DNA from: a virus
Reading direction: 5' to 3' (one strand)
IMG/VR virus record: IMGVR_UViG_3300032331_004188
Coordinates: 1-44,745 of that record
Length of the DNA: 44,745 bases
Part shown: positions 32,355 through 41,411 of the stretch, in pieces
Layout of the letters: each line of letters starts with the position of its first letter
Position numbering within the stretch: position 1 is the stretch's first letter
Program-made: the position numbers and the translations under genes
The notes under the pieces: generated by a model
Database searches by the model: none
What the model saw: only the letters and a program-made list of their open reading frames with translations
Told to the model about the DNA's origin: nothing

Positions 32355-33498
32355 ATAGTGCTCGATAGTTTAAACCCTGCCCAACATTCAGAGGGCGATT
32401 GTGATCTTCATACCAACCCTTACCGTTAAACACATCTCTGAAATCGTCAAAGGCTCTGTCAAATTTAGGTTTAACATTCTCAAGACTAAAATTGTCTTGG
32501 GCAAATTGCACCATACGCTTCCGGTCGATAGTATCGACCAGCCTAATTGCTCTAAGGATATCCCCCATTGTGTTACAGCGGAAGCCGTTTAGACCATCCA
32601 CACAATATTCAGTCATCGCGCCAACATCTGTGAGAATAGGTACGCAACCGCTGAGCATCATCTCTACTGCTGTTCCGCCGAATGGTTCCCAATATGTACT
32701 TAGCAAGAAACCAAATTTAGCTTTACCCATAAGCTCTTTACGCTTCTCGATATCTGCGTAACCCACAAACTCCACATGATCAGGCCAATCCTTTAAGCCT
32801 AGATCGTAAGGAGCTCCTTGTCCGGCAATCTTTAATTTTATCCCCATCATCGCACAAGCCTGGATGGCGATATCTACACCTTTGTTAACTCCAATCCTGC
32901 CTATATACAAAGCATAGTCCTCTCTATTCTGCCCTGGATCAAAGTTAGCCAGATCAAAGTAATTAGGCACAACTCTCCAATACCATTCAGGATAGCATCT
33001 AGCTACACCATTAGTTCCTACAAAAGCGGCCCTTAACGGATAAGACTCATAACATCTGAATTTTGCAAAAGCTCCAGCAGAACCGATTCCAGGCTCTACT
33101 ACAATAAGATCGTTGTCTTTATTTGCCTCTAGCGCTGCGGTGGAGGTGCCTCCCCAAAAAGCCAGTACGAGATCTCCGCGCTGCTTGCGCTCGGTAATAG
33201 CTTTGGCCGCCCATGTATTAAACACCTTATGAGCTAAATCTCCAGAGTCGTGTCTAAACTGATTTTTCCTCCAGTCATAGCCACCATAGGTCTGTTGAAG
33301 AATATCGTTGTTTGTAACATTAACATGTTCATGCGCAGCTGTAACTGAATCAGGATGACCGTAGTGAATCGTCTTGTAATTAGGATCGTCCTTGTACATC
33401 TTCAAGAACTTGAGCACTTTCTGAGTGAAAGCACAGGCAGAATAATCAGGATGTGTTACGGTGTGTGGGACACCTAGGCAATGTAAGTTAGTAGGCAT
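32347..33498 (-). CDS. GT4-family glycosyltransferase
   Basis: A 383-residue retaining GT-B enzyme. The donor-binding half is clear: YIGRIGVNKGVDIAIQAC (about 193-210), IAGQGAPY, VEFVGYAD and STYWEPFGGTAVEMMLSGC (about 268-286), which contains the E-x7-E type motif of GT4. The N-terminal acceptor half is more diverged. First gene of the overlapping four-gene group; a hairpin lies just upstream. Confidence 0.87.
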   Translation of the reverse strand: MPTNLHCLGVPHTVTHPDYSACAFTQKVLKFLKMYKDDPNYKTIHYGHPDSVTAAHEHVNVTNNDILQQTYGGYDWRKNQFRHDSGDLAHKVFNTWAAKAITERKQRGDLVLAFWGGTSTAALEANKDNDLIVVEPGIGSAGAFAKFRCYESYPLRAAFVGTNGVARCYPEWYWRVVPNYFDLANFDPGQNREDYALYIGRIGVNKGVDIAIQACAMMGIKLKIAGQGAPYDLGLKDWPDHVEFVGYADIEKRKELMGKAKFGFLLSTYWEPFGGTAVEMMLSGCVPILTDVGAMTEYCVDGLNGFRCNTMGDILRAIRLVDTIDRKRMVQFAQDNFSLENVKPKFDRAFDDFRDVFNGKGWYEDHNRPLNVGQGLNYRALYA

Positions 33499-33523
33499 AG
33501 TTCTATGACTATACTTAGCTTTA

Positions 33524-33543
33524 AAAAATACGCTAGTATTTTT
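33524..33543 (-). terminator. AT-rich hairpin at the end of the GT92-like gene
   Basis: AAAAATAC and GTATTTTT form a perfect 8-base-pair stem around GCTA, overlapping the stop codon at 33542, with U residues following on the leftward transcript. The stem is AT-rich, so termination may be weak. Confidence 0.4.
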
Positions 33544-34531
33544 ATGTGAGTCTCAAACTTAATTTGTCAAATTTAGCAAAACCTTGAAGAAAGAGCTGCT
33601 GCAAGTATTCCTTGGTATTTTTAGAAAAATTGACTAGCTCTGTGTGCGTAGCGCCGCCGTTTATTGTGGCAGGTATCACATCAGTCACAAGGAAAGGTAA
33701 ATTTTTTACAATATTGTTCGCTGTCCTTTTAGCTAAAAACTTATCAATATCTGTGTAGTATTGAAATATTTCTTCTTGGTAATAATTGCGTTTTTTAATT
33801 ACGCTTAACTGTTTTAATAAATCCTGTGTGTCTAAAAATTTAAGACCCGCTAAGCTTCGACAAAAGTCTATTTTTGTGTTTACCCGTATTTTCCAGTTTA
33901 CGTCCTGTAAATGCAGCAGTAAAAATTGCGGGCAATCTAATAAATCAATTTTTTTATGTGATATATTTAGGGATGAGTTATGACCTACGTTACGTCCAAT
34001 TTTTTCACCTACGGCAGAAGATGCCACAATAGCTTTCCCCTTCTGTAGATTAAACTCTGTAAGATTAAACTTAAAATTAACAACCTCATCTATAGACTCA
34101 AAATCTTTACCTTCGTACATGTTAAATATCCACGTTGTAGGAAAAACAACACGGTCAATATGTGAACGCATAAACTGAAGAAGTTGAGCATTATCTATTT
34201 TTTGTTGCCTATGGTCAAAAAAGCATAAAAACTCATCAGTATCAAATAACGCCCAAAAATGGCAAGTTTTCTTAAGCTCTTCCTGCAGTTCTCTGTAGGT
34301 GTGCAAACTATCAGGACTAACCATGTGCGGAACTTCCGATGCGCTTGGAATTTTCCTGATATCTAGTGAAGAATACTTCTCGTATGCTTCTAATGTTTTT
34401 TTAGACGTACTGTTGTCGTCCCAAATAATTATATTTTCTGCACCTACAAGGTTTATGTAGTATTTAATCCAGGGCTCAATCAAGAAGTCTTCATTCTTGG
34501 TTTTAAGCACCACCTTAAATATGGCCTTCAT
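33542..34531 (-). CDS. GT-A-fold glycosyltransferase (GT92 / Glyco_tranf_2_4-like)
   Basis: A 329-residue protein. KNEDFLIEPWIKYYINLVGA (residues 13-32) and IIWDDNS match the N-terminus of the GT92/PF13704 group, and FDTDEFLCFF (about 95-105) is the metal-binding DxD region. The C-terminal half is poorly conserved. It probably adds a sugar to a glycan. It follows the DUF7192-like gene by 12 bases. Confidence 0.8.
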   Translation of the reverse strand: MKAIFKVVLKTKNEDFLIEPWIKYYINLVGAENIIIWDDNSTSKKTLEAYEKYSSLDIRKIPSASEVPHMVSPDSLHTYRELQEELKKTCHFWALFDTDEFLCFFDHRQQKIDNAQLLQFMRSHIDRVVFPTTWIFNMYEGKDFESIDEVVNFKFNLTEFNLQKGKAIVASSAVGEKIGRNVGHNSSLNISHKKIDLLDCPQFLLLHLQDVNWKIRVNTKIDFCRSLAGLKFLDTQDLLKQLSVIKKRNYYQEEIFQYYTDIDKFLAKRTANNIVKNLPFLVTDVIPATINGGATHTELVNFSKNTKEYLQQLFLQGFAKFDKLSLRLT

Positions 34532-34543
34532 ATCAGTGCGAAA

Positions 34544-35332
34544 CTAACCTGCATGACAAAAGTATCTAATTTTCAGCTTTTCTAATTCAGTACATACCCA
34601 GCGCACACTATCGTCTCTATGCCATACATCTGTCTTGTTCCTGATGCCTTTAATAAAGGCATCAGAGAATTCGTCACCGTAGTTAGGTTCAGGATTACCG
34701 TACATACCATTAACTAAGCCCAGTTTTTTTGCGTTAGGTAATCCCTCAATAACACGCATCCAGCATTTACGGAAAGAATCAGGACTTACAAGCCAGAAGC
34801 TTAACAAGTCCATATCCAATAGTCTATCTGCAGGCTTAACAACTAGAGATCCGTAGAAGTTATGATTATTCTTAGATATGCTACAGTATTGCGTAATACT
34901 AACAGCTCTTCCAGACTGCTCTAAAAGATAGGCAAGAATGGCCGTAATTGCTCCACGCTCAATAATGCTTGTTTTAGAGAAATTATACGGAGTAGTAACA
35001 TTGTAGCCTATGTTGATAATTCTACGCTCTTCGTCAGGGTCAGTGGATACATATGAGCCTCTGTTCTGTGCATCCTGAGGCTCTAACCAGCACTCAGGCA
35101 ATCCTGCGCATACGAGTCCAATATCAAAGAACAACCCGCTGAGGCTTGGGTTGAATTCTTTCCAGAATTTCTCAGGCTCAATATACAGCGACAAACTCTG
35201 CAATAGGTCATGAATAGCTATTGCTCCATCAACCCAGCCAGATCTGGCTGAGCTGAGCACGTCCATCATGCTGGCATGATCTACGAAATCTACAAAATCT
35301 TCTGTAGATTCGAATTTGATAATTGTATCCAT
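34544..35332 (-). CDS. DUF7192-like protein, partner of CobS-like ATPase
   Basis: A 262-residue protein whose pattern matches phage DUF7192 proteins: GWVDGAIAIHDLL (about 32-44), then SGLFFDIGLVCAGLPECWL (67-85) and later IIERGAITAILAYLLEQSGR (124-143). In other phages such proteins accompany CobS-like AAA+ ATPases. Here the ATPase gene lies four bases upstream, which supports joint action. Biochemical role unknown. Confidence 0.7.
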   Translation of the reverse strand: MDTIIKFESTEDFVDFVDHASMMDVLSSARSGWVDGAIAIHDLLQSLSLYIEPEKFWKEFNPSLSGLFFDIGLVCAGLPECWLEPQDAQNRGSYVSTDPDEERRIINIGYNVTTPYNFSKTSIIERGAITAILAYLLEQSGRAVSITQYCSISKNNHNFYGSLVVKPADRLLDMDLLSFWLVSPDSFRKCWMRVIEGLPNAKKLGLVNGMYGNPEPNYGDEFSDAFIKGIRNKTDVWHRDDSVRWVCTELEKLKIRYFCHAG

Positions 35333-35336
35333 GCTA

Positions 35337-36416
35337 TTAAGCCTGGCGAATTTTAGCTACAGTTTCAGCAGAAAGACTCTTGTATAAAAGGCCTTTTTCA
35401 AGGAATTGCTGAGGTACCCCTTGCTTGATCAGGGCAATGCCGTTGTATGTAGCGCGAGGAGAAATAATAGCTTTTGCTCCTAACTCAGCCACAGCATCTC
35501 TAACTTTCTGTACTGTAGCCAACCAAGATTCAACTGTGGGAACCTTGCCGGCTCCTTCGTTCCACTTAGGAGAACTTACGCCAGGGAACCCTGCAACGTG
35601 AGCTTCGAGGCCGTCATCGTACGGCATCTCAACAAAGAAGAAACGGTCCAATGTGGCGGCGTCTATTTGCGTACGTCCGACGTAACTAATGGAAGAGCCT
35701 AAACCAAAAGTATTAGCGCAAGATACGACCACAAAGTTTTTGTGCTTCTTAACCACTTTATCAGGAAACAATGTTTCGTCTCCAGATAATGAACTGTTGA
35801 GGACAGCCAATACGTTAGCATTCCCATTATCAACTTCATCTAAACAGAAAATACCACCATTCTCATAGATCTCGCGGAAGCTAGTGGATCTATAAACGCC
35901 GTGCGCGTCAAGATAACCCAAGAAATCTGTTTTGGTAGTCTGGCTGCAGACACTCAAGGCAGCGTATGAAAGCTTTAATTCTGCTGCTGCGTCTGCGGCG
36001 ACAGTAGATTTACCACTGCCAGCAGGACCAACTAACCACGTATGACACCTGGCAGCCATTGCCTTCTTAAGCAAAGGTAAAAGATAATGATGGCGCTTTT
36101 TGTTTGATGCAGGAATACCGACGCTTACCTTACTAGAGGAATCTGTTTTTGAGGGAACTTCCTTCTCTACTTCTTTAATAAAAGGATCTTCCTTTTTTGC
36201 CTGCTCGATTTTTTCCTGTAATATCTTTTCTTCTTTAATTTTTAACAAAGGAGCAATATATGTTTCGTCAGCTTCCGCTAAAGCCTGTCTGAGTGCAATA
36301 ATTTCAGGTGTAAGCGCTCCCACATAAGCACTGTGATGAGGCGTTGTTTTTTCCTGACGAGTTTTAACTATTAAAGCGTCAATTTCTTCTATGGATAAGT
36401 CATTTAGGTTGTTCAT
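35337..36416 (-). CDS. CobS/MoxR-like AAA+ ATPase
   Basis: A 359-residue AAA+ ATPase. Residues 1-105 form a charged helical extension; Walker A GPAGSGKST is at 130-138, Walker B CLDEVD at 191-196 and sensor 1 VVSCANTFG near 228, followed by LDRFFFVEM. The CobS name comes from a cobaltochelatase subunit, but phage members usually pair with other partners; no CobN or CobT homologue is visible here. The ATG at 36416 follows a TATACT element. Confidence 0.85.
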   Translation of the reverse strand: MNNLNDLSIEEIDALIVKTRQEKTTPHHSAYVGALTPEIIALRQALAEADETYIAPLLKIKEEKILQEKIEQAKKEDPFIKEVEKEVPSKTDSSSKVSVGIPASNKKRHHYLLPLLKKAMAARCHTWLVGPAGSGKSTVAADAAAELKLSYAALSVCSQTTKTDFLGYLDAHGVYRSTSFREIYENGGIFCLDEVDNGNANVLAVLNSSLSGDETLFPDKVVKKHKNFVVVSCANTFGLGSSISYVGRTQIDAATLDRFFFVEMPYDDGLEAHVAGFPGVSSPKWNEGAGKVPTVESWLATVQKVRDAVAELGAKAIISPRATYNGIALIKQGVPQQFLEKGLLYKSLSAETVAKIRQA

Positions 36417-36461
36417 ATGTATCTAGTATACTAAATATAAAAATTTTCTCAAGCCGTTAAA

Positions 36462-37994
36462 TTAGCCTGCCAAACTATTGAATAGCTCATCTCCAAAAGA
36501 AGAAAAATATTTTAAAATATACTCAGAGCCTGAGGTTGAAGTTTTGTCGGCTTTTTTTACAGCGTTGGCCATAATATGTTCTGTAGCTGTAACCAGGTCT
36601 ATTGCTCCAGGATATTCGAAATATATTCCTTCTAATAATGGATGTTTGTGGTCAGTGTAGATATTGTCTCTAAAAGTTAAAACCCTGTTGTTCACATACA
36701 AACTTTCAAGAATAACATAGGGACAAGGATCTTCTTTCGACGTGAGTAAAAAGTAGTCCATCAAACTATAGTATTTATAAGGTAAATTTACGTTTTTAAC
36801 ATGATAAAAATTATCAGAAGCGCAGTCTACGTCATGGTCGCCGCCTACCCATAAAAAATTGTACTGGTTTAAATTCTCAGCTAGTTCAATAAATAGCTTG
36901 TAGTTTTTTCTATCAGATAAGTTTCCACACATCCCGATAGTTATTTTAGACCTATCAATTTCTCCTGCATGATTACTTACACTGGCAGGCTTACAAAACT
37001 CCACGTCTATTAAATCTAATATTTCTCTAGATATTATTGGTGGTTGCACTTTCGGAGGAACTTTATACTGCTTAGATATAGGCACAGAAACCACAAAAGT
37101 TGGTGGAGTAGTACATACATAGTGGTCCTCAATTTCATGACTATGTATGATCAATTTAGACTTGTCTATATACTTTACAACTCTAGCCATCGCAGAAGTC
37201 ATTGAATTAAAATATATTTTTCTAGCCTTGGTAGCCATACATATATGATAAAGCAATGTTGGATCTTTTTTATAGTACATTACATCCGAAGCGCTGAGCT
37301 TGTATTTCTCCTCAAGCATAGGGTTATTGTCAGCTTCTAGCATTTTTACTTTGAACCCTTTTAATTTAAGTTGCTCAAACAATAAGTACAAGTAGTGAGT
37401 GGCCCCATATATAGAGTTATCGTGACTTACCAGCAGTATATAGTCTTCAAGTACAGGTGTTGTAGATATGATATCTAATACTTCTTTAGACTTTATTTGA
37501 CGTATGTCTTTTAAATAATCTTCGTAATACGCAGAGCTATCTAACTTGTTGTAGTGACAAAAGAAATTCCTATCGAACAAGCGGTCACAGTAGACTCGTT
37601 TTTCATATTGTCCATGTTGAAAATAATGCCTTTTTAGCCAGCCGTCAGCCTGATCCTTAATATCTATATTTAGTTGACGATATACCTCTACATCAAAATC
37701 CGTAGGCAAATCTACATAATAAACTCTTTTTTCATTTTTACCGTGCAATACATAATGAGCCTCCAGCTGTAGATTAGTCATACCCTGCAAGTCAGGATTA
37801 TACTCTACATAAGCCTCATGAAAAAAATCAGCAGGCAACAATTGTTTAATAGCGTAAGTTCTACTTTCTTTTCTACCTACAACAATATAATGCACGCGAC
37901 ACTCCATGTCGTTATATGTATGTATGTCTGCGTTTAACTTCCTATATGTGGAAGCGACAAAATCTTTAGGTAAGGGTAAGTAAGAATTATTCAT
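36462..37994 (-). CDS. Glycosyltransferase with three N-terminal repeats
   Basis: A 510-residue protein. Residues about 8-138 hold three copies of a 43-residue repeat of the form LPxDFxxxxYxxLNxDI...HYxxxGxxExRxY, a module found next to glycosyltransferase domains. The rest (about 180-500) is GT-B-like: DNSIYGATHYLYLLFEQL as N-terminal acceptor side, then ITIGMCGNLSDRKNYKLFIEL (cited in part; about 350-370) and DYFLLTSKEDPCPYVILESL (cited in part; about 410-430) of the donor half. Probably a fibre- or glycan-modifying enzyme. Confidence 0.8.
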   Translation of the reverse strand: MNNSYLPLPKDFVASTYRKLNADIHTYNDMECRVHYIVVGRKESRTYAIKQLLPADFFHEAYVEYNPDLQGMTNLQLEAHYVLHGKNEKRVYYVDLPTDFDVEVYRQLNIDIKDQADGWLKRHYFQHGQYEKRVYCDRLFDRNFFCHYNKLDSSAYYEDYLKDIRQIKSKEVLDIISTTPVLEDYILLVSHDNSIYGATHYLYLLFEQLKLKGFKVKMLEADNNPMLEEKYKLSASDVMYYKKDPTLLYHICMATKARKIYFNSMTSAMARVVKYIDKSKLIIHSHEIEDHYVCTTPPTFVVSVPISKQYKVPPKVQPPIISREILDLIDVEFCKPASVSNHAGEIDRSKITIGMCGNLSDRKNYKLFIELAENLNQYNFLWVGGDHDVDCASDNFYHVKNVNLPYKYYSLMDYFLLTSKEDPCPYVILESLYVNNRVLTFRDNIYTDHKHPLLEGIYFEYPGAIDLVTATEHIMANAVKKADKTSTSGSEYILKYFSSFGDELFNSLAG

Positions 37995-38002
37995 AGTATT
38001 TT

Positions 38003-39133
38003 TTAATTACACCAAAAGTTTAAAAATTCGTTAGATACAGCTATTTCATTGATATCCATAAGCTGCTTAAATATATGCGCATTGCTTTTCCATCTTTCAA
38101 GCATGCCCTTGTAATCATGGTTTATCATTCTGTGTTTGGCGTAGCCAATGATATCGCTTATTTTATAATCTTCCGTATATGGAAGCATCATTGTTTCAGC
38201 AAACTCACGAGTACGTTCGTTTACATTAACTAAAAAAGATGGAACTCCACAGGCTAGTGAATACATAGTGCCATGTATTCTAAAACCTATATTATAGTCG
38301 TAACGATGAAGAGTATCCCTCCACTCTTCAATGTCATAAAAAGCTGCAGATTTATTTCTAAAAAAATTAGAGCATTCTAAGTTTTCAAGATCTGCAGGGT
38401 CAAAATCCAGCCTGCCTTCGCTCAAATCTTCGTCAACGCTTTGTCGAAGTATCTTTATCAAGCTATGGTCAGGAGATTGAACCATGTAACTACCGTCATA
38501 TTTAATTACTTCATTAATTATAATTGCGGTATATTTATCAGATACTCTAGTGACTGGATGTGCAGCATTAACAGTTAAGCTTAATAGGGGTTTGCTTATC
38601 CTAGCTGATATACTAGTAAGTATAAACTCAGGGGTAGATATAAATTGAGAAGGGCATCCGCACACTTTGGCTGCACCGCAACCATGTATATCATTAATAG
38701 CTTGCTCAGTTGTTTTACCTCTAACTCCTATAAAAGACTTCTTATCCTTTGCCTTTCTAGCTAAAAAATCTAACCATTTTTTTGTGCCGTCGGTAATTTT
38801 AAGATCTTTTGGGGTGTTGCATTGAACACCTAATCCAAGAGTAATTGTATTTTTATCCAGTTCATTCCATAGCTTAGCAATACCTCCTAAATTGGTATGA
38901 GCGCCTAATTGATTTGCCGCAGGTAATATTAAATTATCTGCATCTTTAGGTATGTTGTACCAATCCGCAGTGGTGATATCGTTTTTGAGTACAGATTCAA
39001 TTCCTTTGTAGTAAACCAAGTTACCTGTATTCTCACCACAATATGTAAGTCTAGCTGCAATACCTCTTACACTAGAAGGATCGTCCTCAAATTCTTTAGC
39101 TATCTTATCGGGCTTAAGTATATAGTTATTCAT
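38003..39133 (-). CDS. Polysaccharide pyruvyl transferase family protein
   Basis: A 376-residue protein. The N-terminal half has CGENTGNLVYYKGIESVL (like the N-terminal GNxGD region), then LGLGVQ near residue 100 and FIGVRGKTTEQAI (138-150). The C-terminal half has YNIGFRIHGTMYSLACGVPS (about 283-303), the most typical motif of the family. These enzymes put pyruvate ketals on surface glycans. It ends eight bases before the glycosyltransferase gene downstream. Confidence 0.87.
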   Translation of the reverse strand: MNNYILKPDKIAKEFEDDPSSVRGIAARLTYCGENTGNLVYYKGIESVLKNDITTADWYNIPKDADNLILPAANQLGAHTNLGGIAKLWNELDKNTITLGLGVQCNTPKDLKITDGTKKWLDFLARKAKDKKSFIGVRGKTTEQAINDIHGCGAAKVCGCPSQFISTPEFILTSISARISKPLLSLTVNAAHPVTRVSDKYTAIIINEVIKYDGSYMVQSPDHSLIKILRQSVDEDLSEGRLDFDPADLENLECSNFFRNKSAAFYDIEEWRDTLHRYDYNIGFRIHGTMYSLACGVPSFLVNVNERTREFAETMMLPYTEDYKISDIIGYAKHRMINHDYKGMLERWKSNAHIFKQLMDINEIAVSNEFLNFWCN

Positions 39134-39160
39134 CTAATTTTTTTGTGTTGCGCTATATCT

Positions 39161-39166
39161 ATTATA
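39161..39166 (-). promoter_or_regulatory. TATAAT element before the pyruvyl transferase unit
   Basis: A perfect minus-strand TATAAT lies 27 bases upstream of the ATG at 39133. The -35 region is not recognisable. Confidence 0.4.
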
Positions 39167-39220
39167 TCGCAAGCATCACAAAAAATCGAGAACACTATAA
39201 TATTTTTTAATCCGCCTTCC

Positions 39221-40297
39221 CTAAAAATGATGATTACACATCACAGATCCGTCGCAGTATTGTTTCCATCCAAGTTTAGACCACTCTTCTCCAGCGTATC
39301 CATCCCAACCTGTCATATAAAAATTACCTGAAAGAGTTTTAAACACTAGCCTGTATGGAAGAACTTTTTTAATTGCTCTTGTGTCGTATAGAGTAAATCC
39401 TCCTCCCTGCATCTCCACTTTAAACAGTTTGGGTTTTACATTTTTTACTTTAGGTATTTTTCCCCAAATCTTAGGCTGCAGGCTGATGCATACAGTAGTT
39501 GGATCCATCTTCTGAGGATAGCAACCTGCCACAGAAGCAGCTTTGATGTTGTTGTCTTCTAGGGTTTTTATATGCTCGTACAATAGCACAAGACCATCTT
39601 GGGTAGGCTCCATGTCGTCTTCTACGGTAAGAATATAATCATAGCTATCTACAATTTGAGAAAGTAATTTAGAATAAGTTCTGGCTACATGTGCATGTCT
39701 GTTTGTTTCTATGCAGTGCATATCATCTTCAGCCTTATGGGGAACACCTAAGTCTACTCTATGTATGTGCCTATACTTCTCAGACATTCTTTCTTTAAAT
39801 CCTTCAAACCAGGTTTTAAATTCCTCTTTGTTTGTATTGTCACCAACAACAATGTCAACAACTACATCCTCAGGCAGCAGAGTATCAATTAGAAATTGCT
39901 CCCAATAGGTAACAAAACCTTTTGGAGAAAACATACTCACTATAGCCAATGAAGGCTTGTCTGTAACTTTAGCTATGTCTACTAGCTTTGATTTGCTTGG
40001 CACAGAGAATCTCTTCGAGTCTATTTTAAATCCACAGTCCACTATTTCTTTGAATAGCTCGTCTACACTGCTCAGCTTTGGTTTGAACATATTCATCAGA
40101 GGTAGATTTATTAAATAAACTCCATCCAATGGCTCGCTCCAAACCAGATCCCTGTCTTTAGGCAAATCAAACTTAGGCTTTTCGTTTTTCCATATCTCAG
40201 GATCAACCACAGCATAAAATTTAGTCAAATCTTTAGGCCTGTTAAAACAAACAGATATTTTTTTAAGAATGTCCTCCTCTGAAATAATATTATCCAT
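39221..40297 (-). CDS. GT-A-like glycosyltransferase
   Basis: A 358-residue protein. The middle part reads SLAIVSMFSPKGF, then IDTLLPEDVVVDIVVGDN, and YDYILTVEDDMEPTQDGL (about 215-232), where EDD is the metal-binding motif of GT-A enzymes; MTGWDGYAGEEWSKLGW near the C-terminus is the likely acceptor side. The N-terminal 110 residues are unrecognised. The gene overlaps the adhesin gene upstream by 8 bases, linking glycosylation and fibre genes in one transcript. Confidence 0.78.
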   Translation of the reverse strand: MDNIISEEDILKKISVCFNRPKDLTKFYAVVDPEIWKNEKPKFDLPKDRDLVWSEPLDGVYLINLPLMNMFKPKLSSVDELFKEIVDCGFKIDSKRFSVPSKSKLVDIAKVTDKPSLAIVSMFSPKGFVTYWEQFLIDTLLPEDVVVDIVVGDNTNKEEFKTWFEGFKERMSEKYRHIHRVDLGVPHKAEDDMHCIETNRHAHVARTYSKLLSQIVDSYDYILTVEDDMEPTQDGLVLLYEHIKTLEDNNIKAASVAGCYPQKMDPTTVCISLQPKIWGKIPKVKNVKPKLFKVEMQGGGFTLYDTRAIKKVLPYRLVFKTLSGNFYMTGWDGYAGEEWSKLGWKQYCDGSVMCNHHF

Positions 40298-41402
40298 AGG
40301 TTACCCCCTCGCTAAATCTGCTTCCCTGGCTGGATGTTTGCCCGGAATCGTACGGATTTCCGACATTTCCAACATAAACTCCTCCACTATAATACTGACC
40401 ATTCCATGTTCCCATTCCGTTGGCGCCTAAAGTAGTCGGAAGACCATTAACATAGTATACTCCGCCTGCGAATCCTGTGAACAAATCGCCATTCATATAA
40501 GTAAAAAACCCGTCAGTGCCGTAACCGTCCGTATTAAATTGTTTTAAAACACCTTTGTAATACCACTCGCCGTTATAACGTCCTGTAAATGGAACGTAGT
40601 TTCGATAAAAAAGCCCGTCAGTCAAGTGGCCGTTTCCGCTATTAAAGAATACCTCAGTTGTTAGTACGCCATACCTCCACCATTTATCATCTATTAATCC
40701 GTGCGCAAGCTCGCCATAATAGTATTGTTGATAGTTGTAAACTCCAGACCAGCCAAAATTAGGAAGATTAACTAACTGTGTAGGCTGTGCGTTAACATAA
40801 TACACACCATCCCATTCACCTGTACCTGATTGATTTAAACTCATCATTTCTCCGTTTATAAAATATACACCGCCAAACCAGCCGTTTTGAGGAGCTATTG
40901 GTGTATTTATTACAATTGGTGATGCTGGTGTTGGCAAACAGCTTACGCCTGTTTCTAATGATCTTGCTTGGGCTTTTACATAATATGTAGCACCAGGATC
41001 TAAGTCCATTAAGCTAAAAGTCACAGCACTACCAGAAGTCACTACCATGTTTTTTTCCTTAACTTCAATTGCTGGAAAATTTGAATATTTAGAATATACT
41101 ACAGAAACAAACAATTCTGAGTCAGGTTTGTGATAAGCTGTAAATACAACCATAGCCACAGGGGGCTTTATAGAGTTTTTAGCTATATTTTTTAAGTTAG
41201 CTCTTAACGCCGGAGATATGTTTGCCTGAGGAGTTACAGACCCAAACAATAAATTTTTAGGGTTATATAATATAGCGTTTACTCCAACTATTACAGGCAC
41301 ACCAGAAGCGTCTACACCTGAAGGCAAACCAGCAGAAGGAGGCCCATAGGATTTATCTAATCCGTGGCTTTTAAAAAGTCCTGATCTAGCTATGCCTCTC
41401 AT
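40290..41402 (-). CDS. Virion adhesin with fibronectin-like domain and aromatic repeats
   Basis: A 370-residue protein. Residues about 95-170 look like a fibronectin type III domain (SAVTFSLMDLDPGATYYVKAQ, cited in part). Residues about 175-360 contain six or more degenerate repeats with W/F-x-G-x-Y-Y and a following NG or G turn (GGVYFINGEM, DGVYYVNAQP, GGVYYVNGLP, WNGQYYSGGV). Such repeats occur in phage tail proteins. It is the last of the fibre genes and overlaps the start of the glycosyltransferase by 8 bases. Confidence 0.72.
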   Translation of the reverse strand: MRGIARSGLFKSHGLDKSYGPPSAGLPSGVDASGVPVIVGVNAILYNPKNLLFGSVTPQANISPALRANLKNIAKNSIKPPVAMVVFTAYHKPDSELFVSVVYSKYSNFPAIEVKEKNMVVTSGSAVTFSLMDLDPGATYYVKAQARSLETGVSCLPTPASPIVINTPIAPQNGWFGGVYFINGEMMSLNQSGTGEWDGVYYVNAQPTQLVNLPNFGWSGVYNYQQYYYGELAHGLIDDKWWRYGVLTTEVFFNSGNGHLTDGLFYRNYVPFTGRYNGEWYYKGVLKQFNTDGYGTDGFFTYMNGDLFTGFAGGVYYVNGLPTTLGANGMGTWNGQYYSGGVYVGNVGNPYDSGQTSSQGSRFSEGVTYG

Positions 41403-41411
41403 AGTGTCAAA

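Noticed and set aside
35337-36416. CobS-like ATPase as evidence that the phage makes cobalamin
   Set aside because: The ATPase belongs to a broad AAA+ group common in phages; no CobN, CobT or other B12-synthesis gene is visible. Only the reductase and the adenosyltransferase are linked to B12.
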